In this document: positions 33,991-45,100 of the stretch, piece after piece
Position numbering within the stretch: the stretch's first letter is position 1
Layout: each line of letters begins with the position of its first letter
Assembly: GCA_022494885.1 (NCBI GenBank)
Contig: JAGVSM010002961.1
Coordinates: forward strand, 62,001 to 126,000
Reading direction: 5' to 3'
Source: Micrasema longulum
Taxonomy: Eukaryota > Arthropoda > Insecta > Trichoptera > Brachycentridae
DNA: 64,000 bases
Program-made: the position numbers and the translations under genes
The notes under the pieces: model-generated
The model's input: only the letters and a program-made list of their open reading frames with translations
What the model was told of the DNA's origin: nothing
The model's database searches: none

Positions 33991-35360
33991 CGAAGACTCA
34001 CCTTGCTACATAAATATTCTTTATATTACAATATTAGGGGCAGATATAAAAAGGTAAATAAAAAACAGTTTGAAAATACATACATTTGTATATAATATTT
34101 ATAATACATACTACAAAAACAATTTTTATTCAAAATATTTAGGCAATTTTACTGACATTAAAATAGCCTACAGAATAAGAAATTAATAATCAATAAATTA
34201 CACTTAACTTTCCATTAATGAATAAATTAAAATACAACATTATTATACAACCGTTGATGCATACCGAGAAGGTACTAAATACTATGTATATTATATAGGC
34301 AGTTTTAGTACAGAAAAAATATATACAAGATAGTTGCTTTTTATGAATCATTAAATGAATTTGAGAATTTTAAAAATGTACTATTAATAAATGAATTTTT
34401 CAGAATAAGTATTTGCAAAAAATTCAATGTGCGCAAGATTTAATTTTAAGACAATATTAGTGTCATTTATGAGTGTAGAAAACTGGAAAATATCAAAATT
34501 ATTCTGTAAAATTTATGGCTTATTTTTCTGTTTGGAAAATCATATGATTTCAAATATCAGGATCAAGCTAGGAATGAAAAAACATAATACATACTTAGTT
34601 AGGTCGACTCTTTCCACTCGATTTCCTTTTCCAGGATTTTACCCGAGTAGCTTTTACCATCTAAGTTATAGGGTTGATAATCAGTATCATGTTTTGTTTG
34701 GTTTTATGAATAGTAGCGTATATAAGAAAGTAGAAATTGCAAAATTAACAACCATAGTGAGATGATGATTTTTTTTTTATATAGAAAAATAAATGGCATC
34801 AACTTACACTATAATCAACATCATTTGCTTGACGGTATTATCACCTTCATACAGATTAAAAAAACGAAAGATAAAAATTAATTATTCATAGTATGTACAT
34901 TTTTTTTTTGCATATTGGTTTTTCCACTTATAGAATAACATATAATATTTTTAAGCCTCATTTGTTCAGCAATGAGTAAGACATTTTTACAATGTAATGA
35001 AAATTATATGTATGTAATTAACTTTATGGCAACTTTGATGATAAATTGTTCTTTCTGAGTTCAGGCATCTCATGGCTTAGGAGATCCTAAATCTTTGCAT
35101 TATGTTTTAATAGTATGCATAATGGTTGATTCTATTATACTATGAGTAGAAACATGGTACTATAAACATACAAAAAAAATTATATGCAACTGAGTTCACC
35201 GAAGAAAAAACTTATTGTGTATATAATAAAAATAAAAAACCTTAGAATTGTCTACATCAAATCACGGTAGCAGAAAAGTGTTTCTTATGTCTGGTTTTGA
35301 ACTAAATTTAATTGAGAAAAATACTATGTAGTGTATACAGAAGGAAAAGCATACGGTTAT
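33991..35360. other. Intergenic, nothing recognised
   Basis: AT-rich DNA between LINE fragments and a SINE. The 112-codon open frame at 34427-34765 has no features I recognise and is probably chance. No repeats with clear ends were found by eye. Confidence 0.5.
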
Positions 35361-35362
35361 TT

Positions 35363-35625
35363 ATTATTCCCCTAATTATTTCACACCTAATGGTGCATGA
35401 GACACCGCATGGGTACACTGGCCACAGCACATCTTGATCACTTTTGTTACATGAAGGTAGGCTGATCAGTCTTACACTTCAGATGCCAGTCCAGGGAGTA
35501 TGAAATATTTTAGTGTAAAAACACATTTTTTAATATAAATATTTTATGTTGACCATGTCGGGAATCGAACCTGAGACCACTTGCATGGTAGGCTAACGCG
35601 GTAGTTGACCACAAGGAGGACATAC
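35363..35625 (-). repeat. tRNA-derived SINE family 2, copy
   Basis: It follows the reference copy at 16195 in order: CACACCTAATGGTGCATGAG, CACAGCACATCTTGATCACT, TTGTTACATGAAGGTAGG, CAGTCCAGGGAGTATGAAAT, GACCATGTCGGGAATCGAAC (B-box region) and TTGCATGGTAGGCTAACG. Confidence 0.7.
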
Positions 35626-36060
35626 AGACTTACATTAATGTATTGTAATTATTATTTTAATTGTAAAATTTTGAGCAGTGTACCTACTTAATAAATAAAT
35701 GCACCCTAATGAGAAAATTCAGTTGTTAAAAAAAAAGAGTTAATATACTATTAAACTAAGACAAAATTAAAACAATATATATGTGTGTCATCGCTATTAT
35801 TTTGTTTTGAAATTATTGAAACTCCCACCAAAACTTTTTGAGTTGGAATTTGGATTACACCGCCACTGTGAGTGATCAAAACACACATTTGAACAATAAA
35901 ACAAAACTGACAACAAGCAAAGAAAACATGGGTTTAACTGACATTTATTCTACGAACCGCTGACTTGCGGCCATTCTATGAGTTCGTAGGAACAACAAAC
36001 AGTTTGTTTTTGTTTATGGCATTTAAAAGTTGAAACCTGTACAATTGTAGTTTGTACCGA

Positions 36061-36383
36061 AATTTTCATTTTGTTTTTTCTACAATCTGACAGATGGAAA
36101 AATAATTTAATTTTTAAGTAATGCATTTATTATAAACACATTCATTAGCTAATTACACATGAAATGTGATGGCATCCTGTTTCTTTAAGATCCTAGCAGT
36201 ATTTCTTCACTTTAAAAGGACACAACACGGCATAGTTGAATTCAAATCAGGAGTTGCGTACTGCGCGATGTCTACAAAGAAACTAATGGGTCAAAATGTA
36301 AACCTACTCATTTATGAGTAGTTGAGTCACCTTCTGTTTGATGTGCGTAAGCGGTTTCTGGACTATTCTTAATTCTATGGTCA
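36061..36383 (+). repeat. Two-copy interspersed repeat S, copy 1
   Basis: About 320 bp that recur in the same orientation at 57821-58142, with long near-identical runs such as GACACAACACGGCATAGTTG, ATTCAAATCAGGAGTTGCGT and GACTATTCTTAATTCTATG. No tRNA-like boxes and no open frame. The ends are not obviously inverted. Class unknown. Confidence 0.7.
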
Positions 36384-36666
36384 TAGGATTCGTTAAGATC
36401 CAATCAAATTAAAGATTAAATACTTAGGTGTAATTTTTTTTTATTATATTGTAAAAATATTTATATTAAAATGCAAAAAAAACTTCAATTGTCGAACTAT
36501 GTTATTCTATGACAAAATTCAACGACAATTTATTGATTAAAGCTGATAAAAATTCAATTTCTATAAAATAAAAAAATTGCACAATAACAAATTGATGTTG
36601 TCAAAATGTCTTTAAAAAATATAATTATGACAACTGTTTTACTCCAAAGTAGAAAAAAGTTTATAA

Positions 36667-37319
36667 ATTGGACCATGTTATGCAGAAACCATTCAACCCG
36701 CAATTTCCGTTTTTTTTATTTATGAATGTTACTTCATTAATAGTGAACTTTTAATTTGCTGAAGAAATACTCAATCTAAAAGATCAACACAACCTTTTTT
36801 AGAGATTTTTTTTTCTAACCCACAACCAAAAGTTCTATGAGTATTTTTGTTAGAAACATCCTTGGGGTTGACAGCTTTCAGCATTTTTGACTCTAAAATT
36901 ATTTTCATACTTCAGAAAAAAATCCGCCCCGAATGAAAATGATTTTGGTGATATTGAATGTCAACTTAAAATGTGACAAAGAGTATATACTCCCGTAGAA
37001 TACATAACCATAATGGAATAATCTAGGAAAAACTGTCATAAAGATGGAAAAATAAGATTTTTTCGGTACATTTCTTCAATATCAGGGATGACTGACACCA
37101 TCCAACCAATGAAATCCTAAAACTGTTACCTTATTGACAAAAAAAACAAAATGTTGAATAAGACATACGGTAAACAATGCTTCTATATTGTAATATTAGA
37201 AAAAACTTCTACTATTTAACACACTGAGGTATATTTTAAAAATTCTGCAAACATACAAATGCAATTATCTCAGCTTGCTAAATTGTGGGTTGGATGGTTT
37301 CTGCATAATATGGTCCAAT
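36667..37319. mobile_element. MITE with about 40-bp inverted repeats and TAA target duplication
   Basis: The left end ATTGGACCATGTTATGCAGA continues AACCATTCAACCCGCAATTT. The reverse complement of the right end matches it with only a few mismatches over about 40 bp. TAA flanks both ends (36664-36666 and 37320-37322), the target site of PIF/Harbinger elements. The element is 653 bp and non-coding. Confidence 0.85.
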
Positions 37320-38099
37320 TAAGTGAAAATGAAATTACTAGATCATAATTTCCCAATACAGGGTTTCTACCCCATTTAGACAGTAAAAGATACTGCCACA
37401 ATCCTACTCTTGATATCAATAATAATCATGATTGAATCATTTTATTTCCGTATGGATAAATGATAAAATTTGTAGAAAAAATACAGTCGAAATTGGTTAT
37501 TACGGGGAAGATGGGACCGACTGAATTTGCTTGTTATAAGCATTACTCGTAATACCAAAGAAAGGTTTTTTAAAATCCAATCGCCATTGCGTATTGTCGC
37601 AAATAAATATAGATATATATAATTCATACAGATACTTTAAAAATAAAACTGTTAAAACAGTTTATAATAAATGCTTACAAAACACACCACTTCCTAAATT
37701 TCAAATGCAGATGAATAAAAATTAAAAAAAACACGGTTAAAACCCAAAACCAAAAAACAAGGATGTCATTCATAAACTACAAAAGAAGTTGTAAATTGTA
37801 ATGTGGTGCCGAGCTGGTATTTACTGATTTATTTCAAAAAGCTAAGATTTTTTTACATGCAATTTCAACCATATGTGATACTTTTTCAATGTTGTAATCG
37901 AAAACATCGATTAGGTACCTGGACATTGGTTACTTAGGTTCTTATTTCTAAAATTATGTTTTTAAAGATGTCTTGCTCAATTGTTTGAAATATTTTTGTA
38001 CGGTATGTCGAGCAGAGCATAATGCTCAGGCAAAAAGTACCTGGTCCGCACCACGTGAAGAAATTGATAAAGGGGTACTTGAAAAGGTTTGCTTTTGAC

Positions 38100-38400
38100 C
38101 CAAAATAGCTCAGCCGAAATCAAGTGAGGGTTATCACTAGATCCCTTACAGGGCGCTGCAGATTGAACAAACACCTTGCTAGAATGAACCTTTCTTAAAC
38201 TTCTAGATGTAGGTTCTGCACTTATACACATTCTATGTGAATGTGATGGTTTATATCATAAAAGAAGCCGCATCCTAGAATGTTGTCGCCCCCTACCTAA
38301 TAGCCTGATATTTTACCGATCTGGGCTTGAAGGGGGAGATTTAACAAAATAAGAATTCTCACCTTCCACACAGTACCCAGGCTCGTTTAAGACCTGGGAT
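38100..38400 (+). mobile_element. Possible LINE C-terminal fragment (post-RNase H region)
   Basis: One plus-strand frame reads ILCECDGLYHKRSRILE, and further on a short hydrophobic stretch. HILCEC followed by a basic segment is typical of the region after RNase H in Jockey/I-type LINE proteins. The surrounding codons are broken by stops. This is a weak call. Confidence 0.4.
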
Positions 38401-39430
38401 TGGAAGGGGATAACCGAGAACTATTTACGAGGACCCGTCACAATATATCTTCACAGGTTGCAGTGACATCAGGCGCTTATATAGCACTGACCCCCCCCCA
38501 GAATAAGAATAATTGTGAAAACCATAAACTAAAATGTCAACGAATGTTTCCTCATTATATCCGAGATCTCACTATTTCTGTTATCGTTATAACCAAGTTT
38601 GACTGTACATATTTCCAAATAATATAAAAGCAATTTACTAACTACATTTCTTTGTACAATGACTTAGGAAAATAATATACATAGTGATATAATACAACAA
38701 ATTCTTGGTGAAAGAAATTGCACACAGAGAAAAATGGTAACTTTATTTTATAAAATATTGAAATAAATGTTATATTGTTATTGCGCCTTGGAAACTGACA
38801 ATGTGCATTCATTTGACTAAATACGTTATAACAAGGTTTTTTTTTTATCCACAGTTAAAATGATTACGTATCAATTTTCATAAACTTACCACATTCAAGT
38901 ATTTTTTTTTTTTAAATCGATGCTTCCAGAAATTTATATAAAAATCTGCGATGTTTTTTGTTTCTCTCGAGTATTTTTGTGAAAAACACTTAGCCAATTT
39001 CCAAGGTGCACCGGGGATATATTTTTTTAAACTATGTACATTAAAAAATAAAGACAAATAAATTTGGCACTTAGATATTTTGTATGCCTTTGGTGATAGA
39101 TAATTAATTTATAATTGGTCTTTTATGTCTAAGAATTTATTTACAAATAAATTATTTCATAATAACATCTTATAGATAGAAAAAGTCAAGAAAAATATAT
39201 TACAGAAAATAATTATATTTACTTGAATAAAAAACTGTATTATATGTAAGTGATAAAGATACAACAAATATTTTGTTTATATCTGGCCTAAATCTAAAAA
39301 TATTAAAAAGATAGATACATATCATATCAGATAAGCATTCTGAGAATATGGAAAACAGGGCCTTTTTATCTGTAGTAAGCTGTTAAAAGTGATTTAACGT
39401 CCACCATTCTGCCTGTGCTTCAACATCTAT
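38401..39430. other. Intergenic, little recognised
   Basis: AT-rich sequence without a gene. A degraded trace of repeat R (GAATATGGAAAACAGGG, then CACCATTCTGCCTGTGCTTC) is visible at about 39345-39425. Confidence 0.4.
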
Positions 39431-39431
39431 A

Positions 39432-39600
39432 TTTATATTTGGCTAGTTTTGCAGACTCATGGATCGGAGATTCGATGTTCGAACCCCGCTTTACCTCAAT
39501 CTGATTTACATTTTCTAATAGTGAGTTATTTACAGCTCGTTGAGAATGTTCCTCAAAATTGAAATATTTGGATATATCATAAGAATGCAAATATTTACTT
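39432..39600 (+). repeat. tRNA-derived SINE family 1, copy
   Basis: GGCTAGTTTTGCAGACTCATGG, GATTCGATGTTCGAACCCCG (B box TTCGAACCCC), TTTACCTCAATCTGATTT, TTCTAATAGTGAGTTATTTA and GTTGAGAATG follow the family order. The tail contains ATATTTGGATATATCATAAG, also seen in the copy at 58290. Confidence 0.65.
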
Positions 39601-39854
39601 TTTATTAATAAAAAGTTGAAACACTAAATCTACATACAAGTAGGTATTGTTGAAATAAAAAAGAGGTGTAAAATACAATAAACACAAATTTGGATACTAT
39701 CATTTCTTTGTGTGACTGGATGGATAAAAAATACAGTTCTGAGTGTAAAATGGAATCAGAACCCTGGACGAATGTTTCGACCTGATGGCTACATTCTGAG
39801 TGGAGAGTGTCCACCTCATAGTACACTCTCAGAACTGTGTGTTTTGCTCTTTTC

Positions 39855-40480
39855 CAGGCAGTAGCTACCTATGGTATAGTGGGCTGGGGAAGTTGCACGG
39901 CGTCTATTAATTCTAATCTAAAATTAATTCTTAGAGTGATGCTTCGATGTCCCCCACCTTTCCATCTGAGACATTGTTTCAGTTTATGAAGGTACTGGAT
40001 ATTAGACAATGTAAACAAAAAAGACATTGACACATTTTTGGTCATGTGGTCACAAGAGGAGATCCCAGCAGAATGCTCGTACGAGGTTTTCCTGTAGTTT
40101 GAATTATTCAATACCAAAACCAGACGACTTTCGCTCAGAGAAATTTATCTTTTGTGGCCCCAAGAGTGTTCAATGTCCTGGATGAACGAAAGCCATTTTC
40201 AGAAGTGTACAAGTTTGGATTTTGTCAAAGGGAAGAGACCACGATGGGAGACTGCTGCGAGATATTGCATAGATTTATATATACATAGTACTATTGAGCG
40301 TGTTGTCGAGATGTTTATTGAAATTTATGTTTGTGTAATAATTTTTATTTGTAGAATTCTTTAATAATATACATGCTTCCACTTTCTATTTTGTTGTATC
40401 CCAACTCAACACAGGGCTCTTGGCCTCATAAAGTTAGGGATACGTTATTATTTTTTTGTAATATGTATCTTAAAAAAACA
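39855..40480 (+). mobile_element. LINE C-terminal fragment with 3' UTR
   Basis: The plus strand reads AVATYGIVGWGSCTASI, the Y-I-WG landmark of LINE C-terminal regions, then LKLILRVMLRCPPPFH. After frame changes comes RLSLREIYL...ESHFQKCTSLDF, the usual terminal block. The following region at 40370-40480 (CTTGGCCTCATAAAGTTAGG) is shared with 781-1000 on the other strand and marks the 3' UTR. Confidence 0.6.
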
Positions 40481-40494
40481 AGTGATTCTACAGA

Positions 40495-40640
40495 GCAGTA
40501 TTTCATTATTCCTAGACTGGTACCCGAAGTGTAAGACTCATCACCTTACTTTCTATATTATGATCAAGATAAGCTGCAGTTGGAGTACCAATGCAGTGCT
40601 CTATAAAGCACTCGGTGCAGATAGAGAAATGGTGATGATT
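40495..40640 (+). repeat. tRNA-derived SINE family 2, 5'-truncated copy
   Basis: It contains CCTAGACTGGTACCCGAAGTGTAAGACTCATCACCTTAC, AAGCTGCAGTTGGAGTACCAATGCAGTGC and a GAGAAATGGTGATGAT end. These follow the plus-strand body of the family. The tRNA-like head is missing. Confidence 0.6.
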
Positions 40641-42035
40641 AATCTATAACGGTTCTGAGGAATAGGATAATAGGGTGTTTTCACAAGTCAGGAATAACGT
40701 TAAAAATATAATATAGATTTAGAGCGGATTTTTACAATTCTAATGATATAACTATCAAAGTATTCAAAACAAACAAGTTTTCATTTATAATTTTCAGGTT
40801 TAAAAATAAAGACCCTATAATTACTTCTGTTATTCGAGAAAAAGAAAATTATTTAAACAAAAAAGATCCAGTATTCTTGTAACAGTATTTAATAACAACT
40901 ATCCATTGTATCTCTAGTATATACCTACACAAAAGTAATACATATGTAAAATCACACGATAGTTGAAAAATAATTCAAATAAAATCAATAACATTGAAAA
41001 ATATGGCAAAATACACTCATATGAAATCACGTTTCACTGTGTATACATATCAATTTAACACAAATATTTTGGGAGTAAAGAACAGGACATGAACAATTTA
41101 TTTACAACTTCATTTTTTATACGAAAATATAATGTATGATAAAACTAACTTTACAATATAAATATTACATAATATGCCACATAAAATAGTAAACTGTTTT
41201 AATATCTAAAAGCACCAAATCGTCCAAAACGTATTTTCTATAAAAATAAAATTGATAATTATATTACATGCCTAAATTAATTGTTTAATGATAAAAAAAA
41301 TTACGAAATCAATTTTCAAATCTGAGGAAAATTTTCAATAAATATTCATCACAGCATTCAGAAATATTTAAGAAGTTTTGTTTTATATATTTTCGTATTA
41401 ATCTGTAGTGGTTTTGTAAATTATAGAAGTTAAAAAGCTAAGAAATACAGCGAGTTTACATTCGACTTTTCAAGCTCTCAAACTGGTAAAATATTTTTCA
41501 TAGAGCATTCATTCACTTTGTTTAAATACAATAACATTTTTAAAATGACCCATGAAAAACTCTTAGCCTTAAAAAAACATGACCATTAAAATACATAAAT
41601 ATGTCGGAGGCTACAATGATTTACTGAATAAGGAATTATTGACTTTTGAAGTGAATAAAAATGACGCAACATTAAACAACTGGAATCTTTAGAGCACATG
41701 CACACAATAATTGTTGCAATTTTATAATTACTTGCGCAAATTTCAAAAGCACTTATTCCAAATCATTTTTCCTGTTTTCTCTTTTGGCCCCATTTTTCAA
41801 AATAGAAAATTTGATTTATGCATTTTAAATCTCAACATAAGTCAAACAGATTTGAAAACAACTATATTATGTTTGGAAAGTAACATTTTTGCAGTATACA
41901 TAGAAAAATTATAAATTTGATATATTCAGCAATATATAAAAATAAGGACTTTTTCCCATGTAACACTTTAATTTAAGGGATTATTTTTAAGTCAATTTGA
42001 GTAGTGGGCATTTTCAATAATAAGTGTAATAATAT
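40641..42035. other. 3' flank of WDR44, no gene seen
   Basis: Very AT-rich DNA with no convincing coding sequence. The short open frame at 41711-41914 is taken as chance. The end of the WDR44 transcript probably falls in the last few hundred bases (see 42036-42084). Confidence 0.5.
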
Positions 42036-42084
42036 TTTATTTTTTTTACGTTTAAAGACTGAATGTTTGAATATCGTTTTTATT
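42036..42084 (-). promoter_or_regulatory. WDR44: Candidate WDR44 polyadenylation signals
   Basis: On the minus strand AATAAA occurs at 42084-42079 and again at 42041-42036, 70 and 113 bp after the WDR44 stop codon. Either could direct cleavage. There is no transcript evidence in the window. Confidence 0.4.
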
Positions 42085-42153
42085 TTGAATGATTAATTTA
42101 TTTCTGATTATATTTATAATAACTCTTTTTGTATTTAATTTTTTGTTACGAGG

Positions 42154-45100
42154 CTAAGCCAGAGCTGAAGCGGGTAAAGAACTGTGTTTGGGTTTTGTCT
42201 TATTGACGAAAACTTTTATACAGCCGTTGAAATCAGCACTAACCAAAACATGTCCCCCGCAACCTTTTGTGTGTTGTTCCACCATCGGATCCTCTACCTG
42301 TGGGTAAAGATTACAAATAAATTAATTTATTTTAATTTCAACAGAGTTATCCCGAATTCTCAATTACACAGAATTGAGTTTCAATTGTACACATTAAATA
42401 AATATTTGAGATGAGGATAGAACTTACTTTATCTGGATCAGTAACAGATGGATTATTCCCCTTTGCAGCTTGCTCCCGTTCTTCAATCATCCTAATAATA
42501 TTATCCGGATTAGGAGCGAACACGGCACAGGTAACAACCGCATTGTGTGCCTTGATTCCCTCCCAAAAGTCATTCCGATCTCTCCTAACAGAACTAAATT
42601 TAGAATAATCGTGATGAGTCTTCCAAATGTAAATGCACTGGTTTTCTGATCCGCTAACAATATATTTTCCATCATGGCTGAAGGATGCCTTTATTTGGCT
42701 GGAGACATTGACATATCCTTTGTATTTACAGGAGAGACTGAGGTCTCTTAAATCGTAGAGTCTTATTCGACTGTCGTTTGAAGTAACTAAAATCTTATCT
42801 TCTCCTGGCATGGGTTCGATTCCACTAATCTTTCTTCCTGTAGAATTTTTCCCTCTCGTCGATCTAACATCAATTTGTGTGTGATATTTTAATTGATCCG
42901 TAGTGTAGAATATACACCGTCCGTCGTACGAACCAACAACAGCGAATTTGCCATTTTGACAGAAATTAGCGGCGGTTATTAATTTGGTTTGACCATCTAC
43001 TTCGTTCCACACAGCCACCTGTAAAGCGGTGAGAACTTTATTGTTTTTTTATTTCATTTTTGTATTTTTAATTAACTATAACAACATAAATGTTTGATAC
43101 TGTACCTTTTTATCTGGAATGTTCCAAAGTCTCAATTTTCCATCCAAGCTTCCCGAGAGAAAATATCTGTCATCCCTCGGATGGAATACTATGGCAGTGA
43201 CAAAATCAATATGTTGAAAGCAACACAAACACTCTTTACGAGAAATATGCCAGAGCCGAACTGTTTTATCCATAGAACTCGATAAGACAAAGTAGTTCTT
43301 GGACCATGAAACATCCAATAAGTCCGACGTGTGTCCAGAATATGTGCAGAATGGTCTCGGCATGAATGGTGTGTTTGGAGCATCATTTTGGTTCATGGGA
43401 TTATTAGGATCTTCGGCAGAATGCACTGACTGGTGTGAAACTAATGATTCTTGAGAAGGAGTAGGTGAAGACTTTTGATCTGCATTATATTTTGTGCGCA
43501 TATCCTAAAATTAAAATAAAATATTACATATGTACACAATACTTGATATTATTGGCAAACATTTAAGTAGAGTAGAGTTTACTTGGAAAAATGAATATGC
43601 ATCTCTGACAACCCATATACGAAGGACTTTGTCTTGTCCTGCTGTAGCTAACAACCTTCCACACTGTGAAAATTTCATGCACCAAACAGGGCCAACATGT
43701 TCACCAGAGAACTCCTGCAAAATGTGATAAAAAAATAAATCATTGAAAATTTAAAGAGCGATTTCATGAAAGTGTTTCATATGTAGTATGGCGGACAAAC
43801 CTGAACATGACGAACACAACCGTCAAAGTCGTAGGGTCCCTTGTGAGAGTTAGAAGCTTTCAACTTAATATTCTGTTCTCCTCTAACTTCATCAACAATA
43901 TCGGCGACATCTTCTTTGTGTCTGGCGTGGGACACTTCTTGGGCGATGGATTTAGCCTTGTCCATTGTCTTTTTGACAGTGGATCCCAAAAATCTTTTTA
44001 ATCTAAAATTATTTCCAATAAAATTAACATTCAAGCGAGTATTATTTTTAAACATAAAATATAAACATCCCAATACTATATTTTATTTAGTAACTATCCT
44101 GATGATTTTTTGTCATATTCAGTGTCATTTTTATTTTATTTAAAAAAATATATATTTAAAAAGGTCAACATAAGTTATTTATAAATCAAATATAAGATCA
44201 AAAAATAATATGAAGGTCCTATTTCAGGCTTTCTCATAACGAGGAAGTTCAGTGCTACGGGAAATTGGCTAATCAGTGCTACAAATGTTGTTATGTTGTT
44301 GTGGCAATTGGCAACAGATTTCTGGGGTCTGGGATAGCCACGTTTTTCGACGTTGAGCAGGTACAAGTAATTTGTTTTTAAAATTGTATGGCTTTCTACT
44401 TTTAAAAATGTCAGAAAAACTCACCGAATTTTCAAGATTTTTAACTATAATTATATACAACTTTAAAAAATCATAGCAATGATATATGATACATAAAAAA
44501 TAAAAATAATTTTGGCTTAGTTTGATGGTCCATTAACAAAAAAATCATTGAACTTCCTCATAGTTATGAGGAAGTTCATAGTTATGTTAAAAAAAACTTA
44601 AATGTCAAACACAAACTATTTTCAGAATTTAATTATTTTTATATAAAACATAAATAAAGATATATCTCAAGACGAAATATAATTTGTTAAATTATTCTTC
44701 ACATGTAGCACTTATTAATGTCATGCTGGACAGGGCTGATACGCAACGAAGTATTAGTTGAAAATATTGCATACAGCAGCCTCTGGCTTGGTGTGGTGAG
44801 TGGGTTAAAAACGATGAATAAAAAATAGTTTTGAAACATACTTAGCAGTTTTCCGTCTCAAGCCTCCAGGAGCGTGGTCATCCGCACCTTCTGATGCTGC
44901 AGTTCCACGACCCACTCCATCTGCTCCCTCTCCCATGGAAACCCCAACACTCATGGTATCATCATCTGATTCCCTGAAAATAATTAATTTGAACCAAAAT
45001 TAAAGGAACGTATGAAACCCACTTCATCCTAATTTTGAGAATTCATTAATTCTTGTAATTAAAACCACAGTTTTTATTGTTTTAAAATTATATTATAATA

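Noticed and set aside
34427..34765. 112-codon plus-strand open frame
   Set aside because: No recognisable motif, AT-driven composition, no splice context; treated as chance.
42347..43018. 223-codon open frame read as a stand-alone protein
   Set aside because: It is WDR44 exon 16 read through its donor. The true exon ends at 42428 and joins 42297-42154.
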